From contig CAVTWD010000026.1 of assembly GCA_963738325.1 (NCBI GenBank), forward strand, positions 1 through 16,972: a stretch of 16,972 nt of DNA, read 5' to 3'. Origin of the DNA: CAVTWD01 sp963738325. Its GTDB lineage: Bacteria > Actinomycetota > Acidimicrobiia > Acidimicrobiales > Ilumatobacteraceae. Below the pieces are notes generated by a model. The model worked only from the letters and a program-made list of their open reading frames with translations, was not told where the DNA came from and made no database searches. Positions 1-8,849 of this stretch are shown one piece after another (within the stretch, counting starts at the first letter, position 1; each line of letters begins with the position of its first letter). The translations under genes were made by a program, and so were the position numbers.

Positions 1-187
1 GGCGGGCGACAGCACGGTTGGTGAGATTTGGGCCGTACGCAGGCCCGACCGGCGCGCCGAGCGTGAGCACGGCGGACGGCGCCGGCACGGCCGAGCGTGG
101 GCTCGCCGGCATGGTGGGGCGGGCGGGGCCCGTTCCCGTTCATGTCCACGCTGGCGACCGTGGAGTTAGCCGATCGCGACGACCCGG

Positions 188-2016
188 TCACATCGACGGC
201 TGCTTGCCGATCTCGGCGAGGAACTCGTCGTTGGTCTTGAACGTCCGCAGGCGGTCGATGAGCAGCTCGAGGCCGGGCGCGGCGTTGCCGTCGGCGGCCA
301 GGCCGGAGAGCACCCGGCGCAGCTTCCACACCATCTGCAGCTGCTTGCGGTCGAAGAGCAGCTCCTCGTGGCGGGTGCTCGAGCGCGTCGACGTCGATCG
401 CCGGGTAGATCCGGCGCTCGGCGAGCTTGCGGTCGAGCCGCAGCTCCATGTTGCCGGTGCCCTTGAACTCCTCGAAGATGACCTCGTCCATGCGCGAGCC
501 GGTCTCCACCAGCGCCGTGGCGAGGATGGTCAGCGAGCCGCCTTCCTCGACGTTGCGGGCGGCGCCGAAGAACCTCTTCGGCGGGTAGAGCGCGCCGGCG
601 TCGATGCCGCCGGACATGATCCGGCCGGTCGCCGGGGCGGCGAGGTTGTAGGCCCGGCGAGGCGGGTGATGCCGTCGAGGATGACGACGACGTCCTCGCC
701 CGTCTCGACCAGCCGCTTGGCCCGCTCGATGGCCAGCTCGGCGACGTGGGTGTGCTCGTCGCTCGGCCGGTCGAAGGTCGAGGCGATGACCTCGCCGCGC
801 ACCGAGCGGCGCATGTCGGTGACCTCTTCGGGCCGCTCGTCGATCAGCAGCACGATCAGCTTGACCTCGGGGTTGTTGCGCTCGATCGACGTGGCGATCG
901 TCTTCATGACGTGGTCTTGCCGGCCTTCGGCGGCGAGACGATCAGGCCGCGCTGGCCCTTGCCGACCGGCGAGATCAGGTCGACGATGCGCGCCGTCATG
1001 TTCGTCGGGTCGCTCGGGTTCTCCAGGCGCAGCTTCTCGTCGGGGAACAGCGGCGTGAGGTCCTCGAACTGCGGCCGCTGGCGCGGCCTCTCCGGGTCCG
1101 CGCCGTTGACCGTGTGGATCTCGCAGCAGCGCCGGGTTCTTCTCGTTGCGGCCGGCCGGGCCGGCTAGCCCGGTGACGTGGTCGCCCTTGCGCAGCCCGA
1201 ACTGGCGGGTCTGCTTGACCGAGACGTAGACGTCGTCCCGGCTGGGCAGGTAGCCGTTGACCCGCAGGAAGCCGTAGCCCTCGTCGCGCAGGTCGAGGTA
1301 GACCCGCGACCTCGATCGGCTCGCCGACCCCGTGCTCGGCCGCTGCCGGCGACCGCGGTCGGCGCTCGCCGCCGCGTTCGCGCGGCTCACCGGTTGCCTG
1401 CGCGGTCGCCGCCCTGCGGACCGTCGCCGCCCTTGCCCTTGCGGTCGACGCCGGCGCCGGCGGCGGCGCCGCCGGCCATCGCCCGCCGAGCGCCGCGGTC
1501 CGTCCGAACCTCGCCGTTGCGGCGTCGTCGGCGCCGCCTGGCGCGGTCTGGCGCTCGTTGCGGTCGGTCGGCCACCTCGGTGATCGGCGTCGCCGAGGTC
1601 GCGCCGGCATGGCGTGCCGGTCGGCGGTCGCGGTGCGCGGGCGTCGCGCCGTCGTGTCAGCAGCGTCGTCGTCGCCCAGCGCCAGCTCCCAGTCGGCCGG
1701 CGGCTCGTCGGTCGAGCGCGAGCACCGGCGCGGTGGTCGCCACGGCCGGTGCGTCGTCCGGCGGACCGGTCGGCCGCGGCGACGGGCGGCTCGGTGACCG
1801 CGGAGCGCGGCCCCGTTGCTGCCGCCGCTGCCGTTGCCGTTCGCCGGGCCGAGCGTCCCCCGCCGGCGCGGCCCCGGTCTGCTCGAGGATCCGATCGATG
1901 ATCTCGCCTTCTTCGCCCGGGAGAGGGCCTTGAGCCCCAAGGCGGTCGCGATGGCGATCAGCTGCTCGCGGTCCTTGCCTTCCAGCACTCGAGCGTTCGA
2001 GGGTCTCCGCGCTCAT
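188..2016 (-). CDS. rho: Transcription termination factor Rho (reading frame broken by several indels)
   Basis: Hexameric RNA-dependent ATPase that terminates transcription. Pieced together across frames, it shows the N-terminal Rho_N helical domain (LEGKDREQLIAIATALGLK, then EIIDRILEQTG), a long Arg/Gly-rich linker typical of actinobacterial Rho (about 1330-1850), and the cold-shock-like RNA-binding domain (YLDLRDEGYGFLRVNGYLPS). The ATPase core follows: Walker A in SPPKAGKTT, Walker B in VVILDGITR, Q-loop GGIDAGALYPPKRFFGAARN, ending KTNDEFLAEIGKQPSM. The ATG at 2016 has a GGAAAG ribosome site about 10 nt upstream. Frame changes occur near 1992, 1907, 1307, 1123, 911, 657 and 382, with more likely in the linker. 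Every conserved block is present, so I read the breaks as sequence errors. It is the last recognised gene of the operon. Positions 1-187 beyond it show no gene I recognise, in particular no rpmE. Confidence 0.93.
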
Positions 2017-2202
2017 GCGTACCTACTTTCCGACTGCATGACGAGGTTCGACCACCGGCAGGCCGACGGTGGGCGGGGTGGAACCCACACCAGCCTTCCC
2101 GCGGCCAGCGAGTGGGGGGTTGGCAACGCAAACCTCCGTCGGAGAGGACGGGGATCCACCGCGGGCTCGTGGGAACGACTGCCGAGCCTGGTGGGGCTGC
2201 CT

Positions 2203-2218
2203 GCTCGGGGCTCCGAGC
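2203..2218 (-). terminator. Small hairpin downstream of thrC
   Basis: On the minus strand GCTCGG-AGCC-CCGAGC forms a 6-bp stem with a 4-nt loop, starting 10 nt after the thrC stop codon. No U-tract follows, so it would be an actinobacterial-style terminator or attenuator before rho. The 212-nt thrC-rho gap (2017-2228) otherwise holds no recognisable gene. Confidence 0.3.
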
Positions 2219-2228
2219 GGCCGTCACC

Positions 2229-3618
2229 TTAGCGACGGGCGGCGTGACGTGCAACGACGGCCTCGACCGCCGCCAGCTCGTTGGGCACGACAGTGGTGCG
2301 CTCGGGCCGCTCGAAGAGGTCGGCGAGGTGGGGTGGCAGCTCAGGCTGGCGGCCCGTCGCCTCCTCGACCGCGTCCGGGAACTTGGCCGGATGGGCCGTC
2401 GCCAGCGCGACCGTCGCCACGCCCGGCTCACGAGCGGCCGCGCGCCGCGCCGATGCCGACTGCCGTGTGCGGGTCGACCAGGAGCCCGGTCTCGGCGTGC
2501 ACGGTGCGCATGATGCCCAGCGTGTCGGCATCGTCGAACGCGCGCCCGGAAGACGGGGGCCAGCCACTCCTCGTACTGGTCGGCCTCGACGGCCAGGTGA
2601 CCGGTGGCCCGGAGCTGGCGCAGCTGCTCAGCCGTCATGCCGCCATCCCGGTCGTTCACCTCGAACAGGAGGCGCTCGAAGTTCGACGAGACCTGGATGT
2701 CCATGCTCGGGCTCAGCGTGGGCACCACCTCTGCGGTCGCCATGATCCGGGTCGTCAGGAAGCGGGTGAGGATGTCGTTGCAGTTGGAACCGATCAGGAG
2801 ACGGTGGATCGGTGCTCCCATGCGCCGAGCGATCCAGCCCGCCAGGACGTTGCCGAAGTTGCCGGTGGGCACGGCGAACGACACCGGCCGCCCCCCGAAT
2901 GTCGCTGCGGTCGTTGCGTAGTAGACGATCTGCGCCATCACGCGGGCCCAGTTGATGGAGTTCACGGCGGACAGGCGGTGCCGGTCCCGGAAGGCGGGGT
3001 CGTTGAACATGGCCTTCACGAGGTCCTGGCAGTCGTCGAACGTCCCCTCGACGGCGACGGCCTGCACGTTCTCCGCCGCGACGGTCGTCATCTGCCGTCG
3101 CTGCACCTCGCTGACCCGACCCTCGGGGTAGAGGATGACGATGTCGACGTTGGTCCTGCCCGGCCATGGCGTCGATCGCCGCGCTGCCCGTGTCGCCGCT
3201 GGTCGCGCCGACGACCGTGACCCGCTCGCCCCGCTCCGCCAGCACGTGGTCGAACAGGCGGCCCACGACCTGGAGCGCCATGTCCTTGAAGGCGAGCGTC
3301 GGACCGTGGAAGAGCTCGAGCAGCCACTCGTCGGGGCCGAGCTGCACGAGTGGGCAGACGGCCGGATGGCGGAACGCCTCCGGCACCGCGTAGGCGTCGT
3401 CGCAGATGGTGTCCAGCACCGCACGGTCGATCTCGTCGCCGATGTACGGCGCCATCACCGCCGCCGCGGCGGCCGCGTAGCCGGCACTCGGGTCGATCGT
3501 CGGCAGCGTCGGGCCACTCCGCCGGGACGTAGAGCCCGCCGTCGGCGGCGAGACCCGCCAGCAGCGTGTCGGCGAAGCCCAGCTCCGTTGCGCTGCCCCG
3601 GGTGGAGACGTAGCGCAC
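2229..3618 (-). CDS. thrC: Threonine synthase, long (E. coli/yeast-like) type, frameshifted
   Basis: PLP enzyme converting O-phosphohomoserine to threonine. The N-terminus RYVSTRGSATELGFADTLL is characteristic of the long ThrC class. The PLP lysine lies in HGPTLAFKDMALQ, followed by GATSGDTGSAAIDAMAG, the conserved SINWARVMAQIVYY block, and the PTGNFGNVLAGW glycine-rich phosphate-binding loop. The C-terminus reads VALATAHPAKFPDAVEEATG. GTG at 3618 is the start, with GAGG overlapping the hom stop codon and only 10 nt between the genes, so translation is probably coupled. Frame changes near 3511, 3155, 2540 and 2435 split it. All domains are present, so I read them as sequence errors. The Mycobacterium enzyme at this locus is, from memory, the shorter type, so the class is a point of interest. 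Confidence 0.93.
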
Positions 3619-3628
3619 TGGAGCGACC

Positions 3629-4923
3629 TCAGGCGCCGATGACGCGCAGGAAGCCGCCCACCCGCTCGACGACGTCGAGGTCGCGCAGCTCCCGCAGCGT
3701 GGCCTGGACCGCCGCTTCCTGCGCCTCGTGGGTGATGAAGACGAGGCGGGCGTCGTCGCCGAGCCCCTCCTGCTCCGCGGTGCGGATGCTCACGCCGTGG
3801 CGGGCGAAGACCCCCGTGACCGCGTGCAGGACGCCGGGCCGGTCGACGACGTCGAGCACGAGGTGGTACTCGGCCGTCGTCTCGTCGATGGCGCGGATCG
3901 GGACCCGGCCGAACGAGCCGAGGGAGGCGTGGGTGCCGAGCTGGCGGTTGACGGCCGCGTCGATGAGGTCGCCCAGGACCGCGCTGGCCGTTGGCATCCC
4001 GCCCGCGCCGCGGCCGTAGAACATCAGCGAGCCGACGGCATCGCCCTCGACGAAGACCGCGTTGTAGCTGTCGCGCACGCTGGCCAGCGGGTGCTGCTCG
4101 GGAAGCATCACCGGGTGGACCCGCACCGCAACCGCGCCGCTCGCCGGGTCCTGCTCGCAGATGGCCAGCAGCTTGACCACGTAGCCCAGGCGCGTGGCGT
4201 CGCGATGTCGGCGGCCGTGACCTTGCTGATCCCCTCGTGGTAGACGTCCCCGGCGACGACCCGGGCGCCGAAGGCGATGCTGGCGATGATCGCGGCCTTG
4301 GCGCCGGCGTCCAGCCCCTCGACGTCGGCCGTCGGATCACGTTCGGCGTAACCCAGTCGCTGCGCCTCGCTCAGCGCCTCGCCGTAGGTGGCACCGTCCT
4401 CCGACATCTTGGTGAGGATGTAGTTCGTCGTGCCGTTGACGATCCCGAGCACGCGCCGTAGCGGCTCGCCCCGCAGGCTCTCCCGCAGGGCGCGGATGAG
4501 GGGGATGCCGCCGGCCACTGCGGCCTCGAACAGCAGGTCTTGTCCGGCCTCGTCGGCGGCGGAGAACAGCTCGGTCCCGACGTTGGCCAACAGCTCCTTG
4601 TTGGCCGTGACCACTGGCTTGCCGTGTCGCAGCGCGGTCAGGATGAGCTCCCGGGCGGGCTCGATCCCGCCGATCACCTCGACGACGACGTCGATGTCCG
4701 GATCTTCGACCAGCGCGTGGCTGTCGCGGGTCAGCAGGCCGGGCGGGAGGTCGACGTCGCGCTCCCGAGCCAGGTTGCGCACGGCCACCCGGGCCACCTC
4801 GAGGCGCAGGCCGGTGCGCGACTCGACCACCTTGGCCTGCCGGTCGATCAGCTCGACCAGCGCGGCGCCCACGTTCCCACAGCCGAGCACGCCGACCCGC
4901 ACGACCTGACTGGGACCGCTCAC
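3629..4923 (-). CDS. hom: Homoserine dehydrogenase with ACT domain (one frameshift)
   Basis: NAD(P)H-dependent reduction of aspartate semialdehyde to homoserine, the branch point to threonine and methionine. It opens with the Rossmann motif VRVGVLGCGNVGAALVELI, then GGIEPARELILTAL and KPVVTANKELLA. The catalytic domain has NGTTNYILTKM and the YAERDPTADVEGLDAGAKAAI substrate site. The C-terminal ACT domain (YHLVLDVVDRPGVLHAVTG) suggests threonine feedback. A single base appears lost near 4204, between KVTAADIA and ATRLGYVVKLLAI. The GTG at 4923 puts the Rossmann strand close to the N-terminus as usual. An in-frame ATG at 4998 would add 25 residues and would start next to a large hairpin, so I prefer 4923. 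Confidence 0.93.
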
Positions 4924-4931
4924 GGCGAGCG

Positions 4932-4937
4932 AGGGTA
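4932..4937 (-). promoter_or_regulatory. Possible -10 box for a leaderless hom transcript
   Basis: TACCCT on the minus strand fits the actinobacterial TANNNT -10 consensus and ends 8 nt before the GTG at 4923. There is no Shine-Dalgarno sequence there, which fits a leaderless mRNA. No good -35 box is visible. Weak evidence. Confidence 0.25.
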
Positions 4938-4999
4938 CCGGTGCCGCCGCCACCCTGACGACCCCGTTGCCAACGCCGGCGCTACCCCCTTCCCCCATG

Positions 5000-5048
5000 G
5001 TTCCGGTCAGCGGATCGCACATCAGAGGTGCGATCCGCTGACCAGAAC
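5000..5048. repeat. Long near-perfect inverted repeat between pemK-like gene and hom
   Basis: Arms 5000-5020 and 5028-5048 pair over 21 positions with one C/A mismatch, including an uninterrupted 16-bp stem (GGTCAGCGGATCGCAC against its complement) and a 7-nt loop ATCAGAG. It is far too long and perfect for chance. No T-run follows on either strand. It could be a U-tract-free terminator ending the lysA/pemK transcript, an attenuator in the hom leader, or a copy of a dispersed palindromic repeat. Confidence 0.85.
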
Positions 5049-5117
5049 GAGATCGAGCAGGCCTGGCGGTCCGCTCGGCCGGCGATCCGACAGCCGCCCC
5101 GGCGGCGAGCGGGGGCG

Positions 5118-5550
5118 TCAGGTGCCGGGGTGGGCGGCGCGGTAGGCGGTGACGGCGGCCACCACCTTGTCGAGGCGCTTGCGGTCGAGCGCAGCGCCTT
5201 CCCGGCGGATGTCGGCGACGTTGACCCGCAGGACCGCGTCGACCTTGGCGTAGCTGTCCCGGCGCGTGCGGTCCCAGTCGCCCGAGCCGATCTCGACCTC
5301 GTCGTCGCGCTCGGGGTGGGCCTTGGTGGTCAGCGGGACGACGACGAGGTCCTTGCCGTCCCAGCCGACGACCATGACCGGGCGGTCCTTGCCCTGCTTG
5401 GGATCGTCCTCGTACGGGATCCACGCCCACACCACCTCGCCGGGATCCGGATCGCCGTCCCGCTCGGGCGCGTAGGCCGGGGTGAAGACGGTGACGGGGA
5501 TGCGCGTCGTCGTGCGCCCGACGCGCCCGGTGCAGCCACTGCTCGAGCAT
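5118..5550 (-). CDS. PemK/MazF-like protein, no antitoxin partner visible (one frameshift)
   Basis: Member of the PemK/MazF growth-inhibitor family, whose characterised members are sequence-specific ribonucleases. The body reads GEVVWAWIPYEDDPKQGKDR, then PVMVVG and LVVVPLTTKAHPERDDEVEIGSG. The GEVVW strand, the KDRPV(M/L)VVG core and the later LTTK strand are family hallmarks. The first segment MLEQWLHRARR and the next, GRTTTRIPVTVFTPAYAPERD, lie in different frames, joined by an indel near 5520. The ATG at 5550 is 2 nt past the lysA stop, so it is probably translationally coupled to lysA. No antitoxin-sized gene lies next to it. The Arg/Lys-rich C-terminal helix ends at 5118. Whether it is an active toxin or a housekeeping nuclease cannot be told. 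Confidence 0.8.
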
Positions 5551-5552
5551 CG

Positions 5553-6827
5553 CTAGTCGACGTCGCAGCGCAGGAGGTCGTCGTGGGTCTCGCGCCGGAC
5601 GACCAGCCGGGCCCGGCCATCGGCCACGAAGACGACCGCCGGACGGGGGACCTTGTTGTAGTTGCTACCCATCGAGTGGCCGTAGGCGCCGGTCACGGGG
5701 GTGGCCAGCAGGTCACCGACGGCGATGTCGTGGGGCACCCAGCCCTCGCGGACCAGCAGGTCGCCGGACTCGCAGTGCTTGCCGACCACGCGGACGGGAC
5801 GGGTGCGGTCGGCCTCGACGGCGCGCGGGAGGAAGGTCTCGTACCCGCTGCCGTAGAGGACCGGGCGGGGGTTGTCGCTCATGCCGCCGTCGACGGCGAC
5901 GTAGGTCCGGATGCCCGGGATGTCCTTGATCGTCCCGACGGAGTAGACGGTGACGGCGGCCGAGGCGACGATGGCCCGTCCGGGCTCGACAAGGAGGCGT
6001 CCCTCGAACCCGGCCTCGTCGACCGCTTTGCGCAGCACACGCGCCCACTCGGTGATGGTCGGCGCCGACTCGCCTTCGACGTAGGCGACGCCCAGGCCGC
6101 CGCCAACGGTCATCGTGGGCAGGCCGTACGGACGGGCGAAGTCGGCCATCAGCTCGGCTACGCGGGCGAAGCTGTCGACGGCGAAGACCTGCGAGCCGAC
6201 GTGGGCATGGAAGCCGACCAGCTCGACCGCGGGCGACGCCTGGGCCCGCTCGGCAGCAGCAGCGGCGGTGCCGTTCGGCAGGCCGAAGCCGAACTTGGAG
6301 TCCTCCTGCCCGGTCCGCACGAACTCGTGGGTGTGGGCCTCGACGCCTGGCGTGATGCGCAGCTGGACACGGGGGCGGGGCAGGCCCTCGGCGTGCAGCG
6401 CGTCGAGCCGGTCGAGCTCGTCAAAGCTGTCGACGACCACCAGACCGACGCCGGCGGTGAGCGCCGTCCGCAGCTCCTCCATCGACTTGTTGTTGCCGTG
6501 GACCACCAGCCGGTCGGCCGGGACACCGGCCGAGAGGGCGACGTGCAGCTCGCCACCGGTGGCGACGTCGAGCAGCAGGCCCTCCTCGTTGACGAGGCGG
6601 GCGATGGCCCGGCACAGGAAGGCCTTGGTGGCGTACACGACGTTGCCGTCGCCGAACACCTCCACCGCCTCCCGGCAGCGGGCGCGGATGTGCTCCTCGT
6701 CGTAGACGAACAGCGGGGTGCCGTGCTCCGCCGCCAGCTCGGCGACGTCGACGCCGGCGATCAGCAGCTGTCCCTGGGCGCCGACGGAGGAGTGGTCGGG
6801 CAGCAGGCCGGCCGGGATGCGGCTCAC
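5553..6827 (-). CDS. lysA: Diaminopimelate decarboxylase
   Basis: PLP-dependent decarboxylation of meso-diaminopimelate to lysine, the last step of the lysine pathway. The 424-residue frame is uninterrupted and of normal length. The PLP Schiff-base lysine is K68 in VVYATKAF. HVGSQ lies at 209-213, the phosphate-binding GGGLGV at 242-247, EPGRAIV at 281-287, and the catalytic cysteine C352 in KHCESGD. The C-terminal YGHSMGSNYN motif follows at 382-391. GTG at 6827 is preceded by GGGTGA 7 nt upstream. It lies 68 nt after argS and overlaps nothing. It is one of the few operon genes here without indels. Confidence 0.97.
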   Translation of the reverse strand: MSRIPAGLLPDHSSVGAQGQLLIAGVDVAELAAEHGTPLFVYDEEHIRARCREAVEVFGDGNVVYATKAFLCRAIARLVNEEGLLLDVATGGELHVALSAGVPADRLVVHGNNKSMEELRTALTAGVGLVVVDSFDELDRLDALHAEGLPRPRVQLRITPGVEAHTHEFVRTGQEDSKFGFGLPNGTAAAAAERAQASPAVELVGFHAHVGSQVFAVDSFARVAELMADFARPYGLPTMTVGGGLGVAYVEGESAPTITEWARVLRKAVDEAGFEGRLLVEPGRAIVASAAVTVYSVGTIKDIPGIRTYVAVDGGMSDNPRPVLYGSGYETFLPRAVEADRTRPVRVVGKHCESGDLLVREGWVPHDIAVGDLLATPVTGAYGHSMGSNYNKVPRPAVVFVADGRARLVVRRETHDDLLRCDVD

Positions 6828-6895
6828 GCTGGGCTCACCCGGGCCTCGTAGACCGACTCACGGCTCCTGCCCTGGCTGACGCGGCTCGTGGCTCG

Positions 6896-8626
6896 TCACA
6901 TCCGCTCCGGCGCCTCGATGCCGAGCAGCGCGAGCCCGGTTGCCAGCACGCGGGCCGTGAGGTCGGCCAGGGCCAGGCGGCTGCTGCGCAGCGGCTCCTC
7001 GGAGCGCAGCACCGGGCAGGCCTCGTAGAACTCCGTGAAGGTGCTGGCGAGGTCGAACAGGTACGTGCAGAGGCGGTGGGGCGACCAGCGCTCGAGCGTC
7101 TCCCGCACCGCGGCCTCGAAGCCGAGGATGCCGAGGGCCAGCGCCCGCTCCTCCGATGTCGCGAGCGTGGGCGTGACCGCCTGGACGCTGGCGGGGTCGA
7201 CACCGGCCCGCCGGAAGATCGACCGGATGCGGGCGTGGGCGTACTGCAGGTAGGGACCGGTGTTGCCGTCGAAGGCCAGCATGCGCTCCCAGTCGAAGAC
7301 GTAGTCCTTGATGCGATCGGTGGAGAGGTCGGCGTACTTGACAGCCCCGATGCCGACGGCGCGGGCGACGGCGGCCCGCTCGTCCGGCGGGAGGTCGGGG
7401 TTCTTCTCGGCCACGGCCCGATCGGCCCGATCGACTGCCTCGTCGAGCAGCTCGATCAGCTTGACCGTCTCGCCGCTCCGGCTGCGCAACATCTTGTGGT
7501 CGGTCCCGAGCACGTTGCCGAACGGCACGTGCACGGCCCGGGCCGGCGGCTGCAGCCAGCCCACCTCCTCGGCGACCGCGAACACCATCTGCAGGTGCTG
7601 CGCCTGCGGTGCGCCTACGACGTAGAGGAGGAGCGTGGCCTTCACCCGCTCGACGCGGTCGATCACCGTGGCCAGGTCGGTGGTCGCGTAGGGGAAGCCG
7701 CCGTCGCCCTTGCGCACGATGAGCGGCAGCGGCTGCCCGTCGCGGTTCGTGAAGCCGGGCGGGAAGACGACCTCCGCGCCGTCGGACTCGACGAGCAGCA
7801 CCGGCCTCGTCCAGACGGCGGACGACCTCGGGCAGCGAGGTCGTTGTACAAGCTCTCGCCCATGAGGTCGGAGTCCTCCAGGAGGACGCCGAGCCGCCCG
7901 TACACCGCGTCGAAGTAGCGGGTGCTCTCCTCCACCAGGACGGGTCCAGAGGCGCAACGTCGCGGCATCGCCGCCCTGCAGGGCGACCACGCGCTGGCGG
8001 GCCCGCTCACGGAACGCCTCGTCGGCGTCGAACTTGGTCCGGGCCTGCTTGTAGAAGCCGTCGAGGTCGCCGACGGACAGCTCCCGTGCCGCCTCGGCCT
8101 CACCCACGTCGACCAGGTGCTCGATCAGCATCCCGAACGGCGTGCCCCAGTCGCCGATGTGGTTCTCCCGGATGACGGTGTGGCCGGCGTCGGTCAGCAT
8201 GCGGGCCAGCGCGTCGCCGATCATCGTCGTGCGCAGGTGCCCGACGTGCATCTCCTTGGCGACGTTGGGATGCGAGTAGTCGATGACGACGCGCTCGGGG
8301 TCGTCGGCGCGGGGAAGGCCCAGCCGCGGGTCCGCGGCGACCCCGGCGATCGTGCGTGCGAGGTACCCGTCGTCGAAGTTGAGGTTGATGAAGCCCGGCC
8401 CGGCCAGCTCGACCTCCCGGCAGATGCCCCCCAGGTCGGCGGCGTCGATCACCGCCTGGGCCAGCGCCCGGGGCGGGCTACCCAGCTCCTTGGCCAGGGC
8501 GAGCGCGCCGTTGGCCTGCGCGTCGGCGCGATCCGACGCCCGTACGACCGGGTCGACCGGCCGGCCGGCGAAGGCGGCGAACGCGGTCGCGAGGCGCTCC
8601 TCGAGCAGCAGGAGCGGATCGGCCAT
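6896..8626 (-). CDS. argS: Arginyl-tRNA synthetase (three compensating indels)
   Basis: Class I synthetase charging tRNA-Arg. The N-terminal additional domain (Add-1) is followed by the HIGH-type signature HPNVAKEMHVGH (HVGH at residues 127-130), ENHIGDWGTPFGMLIEHL, the KMSKS-like HKMLRSRSG, and the C-terminal DALR anticodon-binding domain (NTGPYLQYAHARIRSI), ending LALLGIEAPERM. Between about 7943 and 7801 the frame slips three times: conserved EESTRYFDAVYGRLGVLLED and GESLYNDL lie in the neighbouring frame. The indels cancel out, so start and stop stay in one frame, giving 576 codons, close to normal length. ATG at 8626 has no clear Shine-Dalgarno site. A CAGAAT box a few nt upstream would allow a leaderless mRNA. 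Confidence 0.95.
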   Translation of the reverse strand: MADPLLLLEERLATAFAAFAGRPVDPVVRASDRADAQANGALALAKELGSPPRALAQAVIDAADLGGICREVELAGPGFINLNFDDGYLARTIAGVAADPRLGLPRADDPERVVIDYSHPNVAKEMHVGHLRTTMIGDALARMLTDAGHTVIRENHIGDWGTPFGMLIEHLVDVGEAEAARELSVGDLDGFYKQARTKFDADEAFRERARQRVVALQGGDAATLRLWTRPGGGEHPLLRRGVRAARRPPGGLRPHGRELVQRPRCPRSSAVWTRPVLLVESDGAEVVFPPGFTNRDGQPLPLIVRKGDGGFPYATTDLATVIDRVERVKATLLLYVVGAPQAQHLQMVFAVAEEVGWLQPPARAVHVPFGNVLGTDHKMLRSRSGETVKLIELLDEAVDRADRAVAEKNPDLPPDERAAVARAVGIGAVKYADLSTDRIKDYVFDWERMLAFDGNTGPYLQYAHARIRSIFRRAGVDPASVQAVTPTLATSEERALALGILGFEAAVRETLERWSPHRLCTYLFDLASTFTEFYEACPVLRSEEPLRSSRLALADLTARVLATGLALLGIEAPERM

Positions 8627-8687
8627 CGGCCCATTCTGGTCGGTCGACGGGCGCCTGACCCAAGGCGGTTCCGGCGGTGCCCCCGGC

Positions 8688-8693
8688 TAGGCT
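8688..8693 (+). promoter_or_regulatory. Probable -10 box of the tRNA-Arg gene
   Basis: TAGGCT matches the actinobacterial TANNNT -10 element and ends 10 nt before the mature tRNA 5' end, which is the expected geometry. No convincing -35 box is seen. Confidence 0.4.
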
Positions 8694-8703
8694 GACCCGA
8701 CCC

Positions 8704-8775
8704 GCCCTCGTAGCTCAGGGGATAGAGCATCGGCCTCCGGAGCCGTGTGCGCAGGTTCGAATCCTGCCGAGGGCG
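8704..8775 (+). tRNA. tRNA-Arg (anticodon CCG)
   Basis: Full cloverleaf: the acceptor stem GCCCTCG pairs with CGAGGGC (8768-8774), with G as discriminator. The D arm is GCTC...GAGC. The anticodon stem CGGC/GCCG encloses loop CTCCGGA with anticodon CCG at 8737-8739, and the T arm is GCAGG-TTCGAAT-CCTGC. The CCA end is not encoded (CCC follows the discriminator). It reads CGG codons, which are common in this GC-rich genome. It is divergent from argS, with 77 nt between them. Confidence 0.96.
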
Positions 8776-8849
8776 CCCGAGAAGTAGTGCTGACCTGTAC
8801 CTCCATCGGGATGCGGCGAGCACGTCGCTGCGGCGCGAATCTCGGCGGT

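Noticed and set aside
1..187. Possible minus-strand gene running off the left edge (candidate rpmE after rho)
   Set aside because: The frames contain no ribosomal protein L31 sequence (no KxDIHPxY or CxxC), and nothing else was recognisable.
18..1933. Long plus-strand open frames opposite rho
   Set aside because: They are Arg/Ala/Gly-rich mirror frames of a GC-rich gene; the minus strand encodes conserved Rho blocks throughout.
2017..2228. Remnant of thrB in the thrC-rho gap
   Set aside because: 212 nt is too short, and none of the frames shows GHMP-kinase motifs such as PxxxGLGSSAA.
5028..6851. 607-codon plus-strand open frame opposite lysA
   Set aside because: lysA on the minus strand is complete with all catalytic motifs; the plus-strand product is low-complexity Asp/Gly/Val/Arg without any recognisable domain.
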